Program-made: the position numbers and the translations under genes
In this document: positions 59,686 to 64,000 of the stretch, piece by piece
Layout: every line of letters starts with the position of its first letter
How positions within the stretch are numbered: the stretch's first letter is position 1
Assembly (NCBI GenBank): GCA_017403985.1
Contig: JAFRDE010000020.1
Span: 1-64,000, forward strand
Direction of reading: 5' to 3'
From: Ruminococcus sp.
Lineage (GTDB): Bacteria > Bacillota > Clostridia > Oscillospirales > Acutalibacteraceae
Length of the DNA stretch: 64,000 nt
The notes under the pieces: generated by a model
Seen by the model: the letters and a program-made list of their open reading frames with translations, nothing else
Database searches by the model: none
What the model was told of the DNA's origin: nothing

Positions 59686-60231
59686 TTATTTGTCTTTCCT
59701 TTCCCTCATCTTTTTGACAAAAGAGTAAATTCCATAACCTATCATCACGCCGAGTGTGTTCAGAATCAGATCGTCAATATCCGTAACTCTTGACGTAAAG
59801 GGTAATTGAATAACTTCAATTAAAAAAGATATAAACGCTCCTGCCGCAATCACCTTACCAAAAGTATTCAACTTATTATAAACAACAGGCAATATGATCC
59901 CGCTTGGAATAAACAATGCCGTATTCCCGACTACATTCCAAATGATATCTCTTGTGCTGTCATATTGAAGCAAATTGACAAAAGGGATTATATTGATCCG
60001 AAAAGGGAAAGCAGCTTTTGTGTCAAAAATCAAAGGCTGGATATGACCGTTCACTAACTCTCTCGGGAAAAACGCAAACCGGATTATGACAGCAAGATTG
60101 ATATACATCAACAGCAGCAAGGCTTCACGTTTCCATATGATTCGCTTTTGGCGAATCCATACGATCAATCTGACCGCCAGCCAAACAGCGGTAAACAACA
60201 ATTCAAGAGTTATAAAAGGTATTTCAAGCAT
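59686..60231 (-). CDS. VanZ-family membrane protein
   Basis: Start ATG 60231 (MLEIPFITL) after GGGGTGAACAGA. 181 residues, five helices. NIIPFVNLLQYDSTRDIIWNVVGNTALFIPSGIILPVV and SFLIEVIQLPFTSRVTDIDDLILNTLGVMIGYGIY carry the VanZ hallmarks (N-x-x-x-F-x-P-x-G and R-x-x-D-I-D-D-x-x-x-N-x-x-G). Function in general unclear; VanZ lowers teicoplanin sensitivity. Confidence 0.9.
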   Translation of the reverse strand: MLEIPFITLELLFTAVWLAVRLIVWIRQKRIIWKREALLLLMYINLAVIIRFAFFPRELVNGHIQPLIFDTKAAFPFRINIIPFVNLLQYDSTRDIIWNVVGNTALFIPSGIILPVVYNKLNTFGKVIAAGAFISFLIEVIQLPFTSRVTDIDDLILNTLGVMIGYGIYSFVKKMRERKDK

Positions 60232-60236
60232 TCTGT

Positions 60237-60506
60237 TCACCCCTTGCACCGGTCTGTTTGAAGTAAAAGGGCGTATTCGTCCGCTTCTTCGATAAAGAAG
60301 TCGGAGGTCATACAGGCGTAGACCGTGCCGCTTTCCTGCATTTTATAACTGCCGTCGCGGCTGCGCTTGACGGAAGCGTCAAAGGTCGAAGTTTTCGTCA
60401 CGATATCGCTGTCCTTGTCGTACATCGCGTCCCTGCGGAACATATAGCAGTTCAGACAGCCTTCGCTGATCTTGTGGCAGCCGTGCCAAGGATTCCATAT
60501 TTCCAT
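60237..60506 (-). pseudogene. DUF5131 (phage Gp37/Gp68-like) gene, 3'-truncated
   Basis: 89 codons: MEIWNPWHGCHKISEGCLNCYMFRRDAMYDKDSD, TKTSTFDASVKRSRDGSYKMQ and VYACMTSDFFIEEADE are the N-terminal third of DUF5131 proteins (C-x6-C-x2-C radical-SAM-like cysteine set: C10, C17, C20). Normal members are about 230-280 residues; this one breaks after SDFFIEEADE and ends in unrelated YALLLQTDRCKG. Its promoter and first ten codons are shared with the cupin at 14361-14699. Confidence 0.8.
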
Positions 60507-60606
60507 GATCGTTTACCTCACGGTATTTTGTCCACTCGTTGATTCTATGATAACAAATATAATTGGTTTTGTCTATAAAGAAACAGGGCGATTTTCACCG
60601 CCCTGT
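60476..60606 (-). repeat. 131-bp terminator-promoter-start module, copy 2
   Basis: Same as 14669-14799 apart from two bases: terminator hairpin, TAGACA, 17-base spacer, TATCAT, ribosome binding site, ATG and first ten codons. Here it runs in its native gene, so copy 1 is the likely derivative. Confidence 0.88.
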
Positions 60607-60756
60607 TTGGTATATCGTATTCAATTGTTCAAAGGTAATCGCTCCTGCGGGACAGACGGAATAACAGTTGCCGCAGTGCAGACAATTCTCCTGCATGATC
60701 ACATACGGAATATCTTCCGTGATGATACAGCTTTGCGGGCATACCTCGACGCAGAT
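60595..60756 (-). pseudogene. Ferredoxin remnant in frame behind the nitroreductase stop
   Basis: Directly after the TGA that ends the nitroreductase, the same frame reads ICVEVCPQSCIITEDIPYVI, then MQENCLHCGNCYSVCPAGAI, TFEQ, and ends at TGA 60595 inside the module's hairpin. One full C-x2-C-x2-C-x3-C cluster and half of a second are present, as in two-cluster ferredoxins. The usual start and the first two Cys are missing. It may be a ferredoxin that lost its start, or a nitroreductase-ferredoxin fusion interrupted by TGA. Confidence 0.65.
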
Positions 60757-61344
60757 TCAGTTGATCCATGTTACCGGATTTCCTTTTCTCTCCAAGGGTA
60801 TTCTGTTCGGTAATCCGCTGTCCGCGTATCCCAGCGCCAGACCTCCGGTAACGGTTTCGTTCTCTTTCAGTCCGTATTGTTCAAGGAAATCGCGCACGCT
60901 TTTGTTATCATCCAGCCAATGCAGCTGATTGATCCAGCAGGAGCCGAGATCCAGCGCATTGGCGGCGATCATCATATTCTCGAGTGCGCAGGCGCTGTCC
61001 GCGATCGCGTTCCCATAACCCTTTAGATTCGCGGTGACGATGAGAACGTGAGCATGATAATGAAAGACATAACCGCCATTCTTAGAAGCTGTTACAGAGG
61101 CTTTGTATGAACGATACATATTATCCGTGATCTCTGTTTTTGCAAATTCTTCCTGTACCAATTCAGCCATATCAAGAAGAATATCACGGTCGGTAAATAC
61201 CATAAAATGAGTTGCCTGACTGTTTCCTCCGCTGGGCGCATATCGTCCGGCTTCGATCACCTTTTCGATGATCTCTTTCGGTATCGGCTCTCCTGAAAAC
61301 TTTCTGGTACTGCGCCTCGTCAGAATGGCGTCTAATGTGTTCAT
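60757..61344 (-). CDS. Nitroreductase-family FMN protein
   Basis: Start ATG 61344 (MNTLDAILTRRSTRKFSGEPI) with GTGAGG upstream. 195 residues. RRSTRKFSG (FMN phosphate contact), GRYAPSGGNSQATHFMVF, ADSACALENMMIAANALDLGSCWINQL and GGLALGY are the standard nitroreductase landmarks. It reduces nitro compounds, quinones or flavins with NAD(P)H. A ferredoxin-like stretch follows in frame after the stop. Confidence 0.9.
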   Translation of the reverse strand: MNTLDAILTRRSTRKFSGEPIPKEIIEKVIEAGRYAPSGGNSQATHFMVFTDRDILLDMAELVQEEFAKTEITDNMYRSYKASVTASKNGGYVFHYHAHVLIVTANLKGYGNAIADSACALENMMIAANALDLGSCWINQLHWLDDNKSVRDFLEQYGLKENETVTGGLALGYADSGLPNRIPLERKGNPVTWIN

Positions 61345-61380
61345 CAGTATCCTCACTAAATTTTTATTTAATACGGTTTG

Positions 61381-62226
61381 TCAATCTGCAATTTGGAATT
61401 TTTTGTTCAGATAATCGCCTCTGCCCGGCGCGTCGGGATCTCGCGTAGGCTTATCGGTATCGAGAGCACGGATGACGTTCATCTCGTCCTCGGTAAGCGT
61501 AAAGTCAAAGATGTCAAGATTGCTTTTGATGCGCTCCGGATGGACGGACTTCGGCAAAACGATCATGCCGTCCTGTGTTTCAAAGCGCAGGATCACCTGA
61601 CCGGCGTTCTTGCCGTACTTCTCACCGATATGCACAATCGTCTCATTTGTCAGCAAATCCTGATTGCCCTGTCCGAGAGGCCCCCAGCACACAACTTTGA
61701 CATCGTTATCCGTCATCATCGCGCGGATCGCCTTTTGCTGTGCAAAGGGGTTACACTCGATCTGGTTGACGGAAGGGAGTGTTTCGAACTGCGGGATAAA
61801 AGTATTCCAGAGCTTCGGCGATAGATTGCTCACGCCGATCGAGCGGAGCTTACCCGCTGCCTTTGCCTCCTCTAAACCCTTCCACGCATTGAGAACATCG
61901 AAATAAGGCTGATGGATCAGGTACAGGTCGATGTAATCCATGCCGAGCTTTCGCAAAGAACGCTCCACTCCCCTCAGCGGCTCGCCGTACTGCGACAGCC
62001 ACAGCTTGGAGGTGATGAAAACTTCTTCACGCGGGATACCGCTGTCGCGCACAGCCCTGCCTACCTCTTCTTCATTTTCATAAGCGGTTGCAGTATCAAT
62101 ATGGCGATAGCCGACCTCCAACGCTTCTCGCACAGCCCTGTATGTGCTGCCGTCGGGCGGTATCAGAAAGGTGCCAAAGCCTATCGCGGGTATATCAACG
62201 CCGTCATTGAGTTTGATATACTCCAT
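61381..62226 (-). CDS. Aldo/keto reductase (2,5-diketo-gluconate reductase type)
   Basis: 281 residues. IPAIGFGTFLIPP, HIDTATAYENEEEVGRAVRDSGIPREEVFITSKLW (catalytic D-x-x-x-Y then K), YIDLYLIHQP (catalytic His), SIGVSNLSPK, NQIECNPF and VLPKSVHPERIKSNLDIFDF (NADPH site). Full length. It reduces aldehydes and ketones; substrate unspecified. Sits in a stretch of redox genes on one strand. Confidence 0.92.
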   Translation of the reverse strand: MEYIKLNDGVDIPAIGFGTFLIPPDGSTYRAVREALEVGYRHIDTATAYENEEEVGRAVRDSGIPREEVFITSKLWLSQYGEPLRGVERSLRKLGMDYIDLYLIHQPYFDVLNAWKGLEEAKAAGKLRSIGVSNLSPKLWNTFIPQFETLPSVNQIECNPFAQQKAIRAMMTDNDVKVVCWGPLGQGNQDLLTNETIVHIGEKYGKNAGQVILRFETQDGMIVLPKSVHPERIKSNLDIFDFTLTEDEMNVIRALDTDKPTRDPDAPGRGDYLNKKFQIAD

Positions 62227-62255
62227 CGTCGATCTCCTACATCATCTTTTAACGA

Positions 62256-62792
62256 TTAATAGTTTTCTGCATGGATTTCAAAGAAGCTTTGCGGATGATT
62301 GCAGGTCGGGCAGATTTCGGGAGCCTTCGTACCGACGACGATATGTCCGCAATTGCGGCACTCCCAGACCTTGACCTCGCTCTTTTCAAATACCTGCGCT
62401 GTTTCAACATTACTGAGCAGCGCGCGGTATCTTTCCTCATGATGCTTTTCGATAGCCGCAACCAGTCTGAATTTTGCCGCGAGCTCGGGGAATCCTTCTT
62501 CCTCGGCGGTTTTGGCAAAGCCATCGTACATATCCGTCCACTCGTAGTTCTCGCCGTCTGCGGCAGCTTTCAGATTATCGGCAGTAGAACCGATCCCTTC
62601 CAGCTCCTTGAACCACATCTTCGCGTGTTCCTTCTCATTATCAGCGGTTTTCAGAAACAGCGCCGCAATTTGCTCATAGCCCTCTTTCTTCGCAACCGAG
62701 GCAAAGTAGGTATACTTGTTTCTCGCCTGAGATTCGCCTGCAAAAGCAGCCTCCAGATTCTTTTCTGTTTGTGTACCTGCGTATTTTGACAT
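62256..62792 (-). CDS. rbr: Rubrerythrin
   Basis: 178 residues. Diiron four-helix bundle with [44 protein letters not shown] and [13 protein letters not shown] (E-x-x-H motifs), then a rubredoxin-like tail [32 protein letters not shown] (C-x2-C ... C-x2-C). Reduces hydrogen peroxide in anaerobes. Lies 18 bases from superoxide reductase. Confidence 0.96.
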   Translation of the reverse strand: MSKYAGTQTEKNLEAAFAGESQARNKYTYFASVAKKEGYEQIAALFLKTADNEKEHAKMWFKELEGIGSTADNLKAAADGENYEWTDMYDGFAKTAEEEGFPELAAKFRLVAAIEKHHEERYRALLSNVETAQVFEKSEVKVWECRNCGHIVVGTKAPEICPTCNHPQSFFEIHAENY

Positions 62793-62810
62793 GAATAATC
62801 CTCCCTTTTT

Positions 62811-63185
62811 TCAGCTTTTCCACAGACTGTGGAGATTGCAGTAGGCGTATGCCGCCTCAAACTTTTCTCCTTCACACAGCGCGAAGCATGCTTTGGGTTC
62901 GTCGCCCGGCTCGAGCTTCTTGCGCTGGTTGCCCTGATCGGTGCTGATCGCGATCCACTCGATATAATGCTCGGGAGCCATCGGGTGCGCGACCTCGCCG
63001 ACTGTTACGATCACTTTACCGTCTTTGACCTCGACGACCGGTACATGCTTTTCAGCGGCGGCGTCAGTAGTGCCCGGGACAATCTCAGTCATCTTTTCGC
63101 CGCAGCAGGAGACAGGCGCTCCGCTTGCTTTGACAACAGCGATAATGTTGCCGCAGTGTTTGCATTTGTAGAATTTCAATTCCAT
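62811..63185 (-). CDS. dfx: Desulfoferrodoxin / superoxide reductase
   Basis: 124 residues. N-terminal centre I Cys ligands in FYKCKHCGNIIAVVKASGAPVSCCGE, then centre II: His in AAEKHVPVV, HPMAPEHYIEWI, and CNLHSLWK with the Cys and His iron ligands. Converts superoxide to peroxide, which the adjacent rubrerythrin then removes. AGGAGG precedes the ATG. Confidence 0.96.
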   Translation of the reverse strand: MELKFYKCKHCGNIIAVVKASGAPVSCCGEKMTEIVPGTTDAAAEKHVPVVEVKDGKVIVTVGEVAHPMAPEHYIEWIAISTDQGNQRKKLEPGDEPKACFALCEGEKFEAAYAYCNLHSLWKS

Positions 63186-63224
63186 AATTAACCTCCTAAA
63201 ATAATATGATTTTATTTGTATAAC

Positions 63225-63487
63225 TTACGGCAGATACTTGCCCGAGGCAAGATACAGCCGATACCATTCGTTGTGGGTGAGATCGACCTTTGTCGCTTCA
63301 CAGATTTCCCTGAGATGGCTCCGATTCATTGTTCCGGCTATTGCCTGGATCTTTGCGGGATGACGCAAAATCCAAGCGATCGCGATCGCAGTCTTGGATA
63401 CGCCGTATTGAGCGCAGGCATACGCATACATCCGAGGATGATCTGAGAAGCGTTTTGAGGTCCGTTGACAATATTGATCTGTTTCAT
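63225..63487 (-). pseudogene. Internally deleted aldo/keto reductase (YdhF type)
   Basis: The ATG at 63487 opens MKQINIVNGPQNASQIILGC, then MRMPALNT, the normal start of the family, but this frame is lost after about 30 codons. The frame 63225-63431 reads YGVSKTAIAIAWILRHPAKI, QAIAGTMNRSHLREICEATK, WYRLYLASGKYLP, the normal C-terminus. About 200 residues between, with the catalytic Tyr, Lys and His, are missing. TATGCGTATGCC lies at the junction and can be read in both parts, so deletion at a short match is likely. Its promoter is module copy 3. Confidence 0.8.
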
Positions 63488-63573
63488 ATTGCTCTGCCTT
63501 TCCGATGATCGTAAATCATTCGCTGCGTGTATGTTTATGCAATTAATTCTACTATGTAAAAACTTATACTACT

Positions 63574-63631
63574 ATCATATCAGAAATAATCGTTTTTGTC
63601 TACGAAAAACAAGGCGATTTTCACCGCCCTG
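63574..63631 (-). promoter_or_regulatory. Third, shorter copy of the terminator-promoter module
   Basis: On the minus strand AGGGCGGTGAAAATCGCCT with TTGTTTTTCG, then TAGACA, 17-base spacer, TATGAT. It matches copies 1 and 2 in the hairpin and promoter arrangement but not in the downstream coding part. It drives the deleted aldo/keto reductase and probably the redox genes beyond. Confidence 0.7.
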
Positions 63632-63690
63632 CTTCTTGTCTTAATAATGTATTTCATCGATGTAAAAGAAGCAGTTTTTTATCATACGAC

Positions 63691-63719
63691 TTGACAAATC
63701 GATTTGGAAGCGATATAAT
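63691..63719 (+). promoter_or_regulatory. Consensus promoter of the DUF3793 gene
   Basis: TTGACA, 17-base spacer, TATAAT; transcription would begin near 63726, inside the first operator. Confidence 0.9.
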
Positions 63720-63723
63720 CCAA

Positions 63724-63739
63724 GTTAGCAATAGGTAAC
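63724..63739. promoter_or_regulatory. Operator 1 of the DUF3793 gene
   Basis: GTTAGCAATAGGTAAC, 16 bases, GTTA ... TAAC ends, overlapping the expected transcription start. Resembles DtxR/IdeR/Fur-type iron boxes in half-site, not proven. Confidence 0.6.
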
Positions 63740-63796
63740 TGGATTATAATAACACCGTCAGCATCCGGGAATCGGGTGCTTGCTTTTAGGATATTA

Positions 63797-63812
63797 GTTA
63801 GCGGTTGCTAAC
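63797..63812. promoter_or_regulatory. Operator 2 of the DUF3793 gene
   Basis: GTTAGCGGTTGCTAAC, perfect GTTAGC / GCTAAC palindrome of the same 16-base length, 73 bases from operator 1. A GCATCCG / CGGGTGC hairpin with TTGCTTTT lies between them (63761-63786), perhaps an attenuator. Confidence 0.65.
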
Positions 63813-63842
63813 CGCAACAAATGAGGATGGAGGGATATACCG

Positions 63843-64000
63843 ATGTCGGAGGAAATGATCGTCAGGCACTGCTCGCCGACTTTGGCGGGGCTGAAAACAG
63901 GAAACCTGTTCAGCTGCTCCTATCAGGATAGAGGAGAGATACTCAGCTTTCTGCGCGAATGGAACACCAAGCTTAGGCGCAAAGGCGTTCGGCTGATACC
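63843..64000 (+). CDS. DUF3793-family protein, N-terminal part
   Basis: ATG 63843 follows GGATGGAGGGATATACCG; the frame runs off the window after 52 residues: MSEEMIVRHCSPTLAGLKTG, NLFSCSYQDRGEILSFLREW, NTKLRRKGVRLIP. The R/H-C-S-P-T-L-A-G-x-K-x-x-x-L-F motif is the start of DUF3793 proteins, which in Clostridia often precede flavodoxin and iron-transport (Feo) genes. Together with the twin operators this suggests iron-responsive control. Confidence 0.85.
   Translation, partial: MSEEMIVRHCSPTLAGLKTGNLFSCSYQDRGEILSFLREWNTKLRRKGVRLI

Noticed and set aside
60757..60759. Selenocysteine reading of the TGA after the nitroreductase
   Set aside because: No SECIS-type hairpin is evident directly after it, and the ferredoxin stretch behind is incomplete at its start, so a deletion scar is simpler.

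Overview
The window looks like a chromosomal segment of an anaerobic, gut-type Clostridia bacterium, most likely a Ruminococcus-like member of the Oscillospiraceae. The reasons are two proteins with type I dockerin repeats, a Cthe_2159-type sugar-binding beta-helix protein, a rubrerythrin plus superoxide reductase pair, a DUF3793 gene, small Clostridia-type hypothetical proteins, strong AGGAGG-type ribosome binding sites, and TTGACA/TAGACA-N17-TATAAT promoters. No complete tRNA, rRNA operon, CRISPR array, intact transposase or phage module is visible. This is accessory-rich chromosome with many small metabolic and membrane genes and an unusual number of broken or mosaic genes.

Layout. 1-5 kb: the C-terminal end of an unknown enzyme, a heterodimeric ABC exporter, and a 1.2 kb non-coding stretch with the 3' half of a tRNA-Pro gene. 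5.5-12.2 kb: fucO-type lactaldehyde reductase, a minus-strand run (secreted esterase, two cyclophilin-fold secreted proteins, flavodoxin-like reductase, hydrolase) and a divergent LysR regulator. 12.5-17 kb: a frameshifted STAS-kinase gene, GIY-YIG protein, a Veg-like protein, a cupin whose 5' end comes from another gene, and a beta-helix lipoprotein. 17-24 kb: a 1030-residue secreted Cthe_2159/dockerin protein and two tandem dicarboxylate-symporter-like proteins with an extra cytosolic N-terminal domain. 24-29 kb: a tight operon (VOC, GtrA, FGGY kinase, HAD phosphatase, PP2C phosphatase) next to a STAS protein. 29.5-45 kb: mostly single genes and small operons (PAP2, VOC, SGNH hydrolase, GNATs, thioesterase, peroxiredoxin, RlmA-like methyltransferase, a ubiquitin-E2-like protein, ICMT, alcohol dehydrogenase, acylphosphatase, CPBP protease). 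45-53 kb: a possible small RNA, AIM24 protein, carboxylesterase, PatB-like aminotransferase, AAC(6')-like acetyltransferase, a Fic/alcohol dehydrogenase/aldehyde dehydrogenase mosaic and a disrupted mutT. 53-58 kb: an operon with a 25-residue cysteine peptide, a class II glutamine amidotransferase, two different glutamate-cysteine-ligase-family enzymes, an SGNH hydrolase and two small proteins. 58-64 kb: nucleoside hydrolase, GNAT, VanZ, a truncated DUF5131 gene, nitroreductase, aldo/keto reductase, rubrerythrin, superoxide reductase, an internally deleted aldo/keto reductase, and the start of a DUF3793 gene behind a promoter with two matching operators.

Most interesting: (1) the cysteine-peptide / amidotransferase / two-ligase operon at 53.2-57.9 kb, which resembles an undescribed thiol or RiPP pathway; (2) a stand-alone ubiquitin-E2-like protein with serine at the catalytic cysteine position; (3) two transporters with a putative GHKL-ATPase-like N-terminal domain near PP2C and STAS proteins; (4) a 131-bp terminator-promoter-start module duplicated at 14.7 and 60.5 kb that drives two different coding sequences; (5) several genes that appear reshaped by internal deletion or mosaic fusion. 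All functional calls rest on reading the translated sequence and remembered family motifs; nothing was searched or computed.
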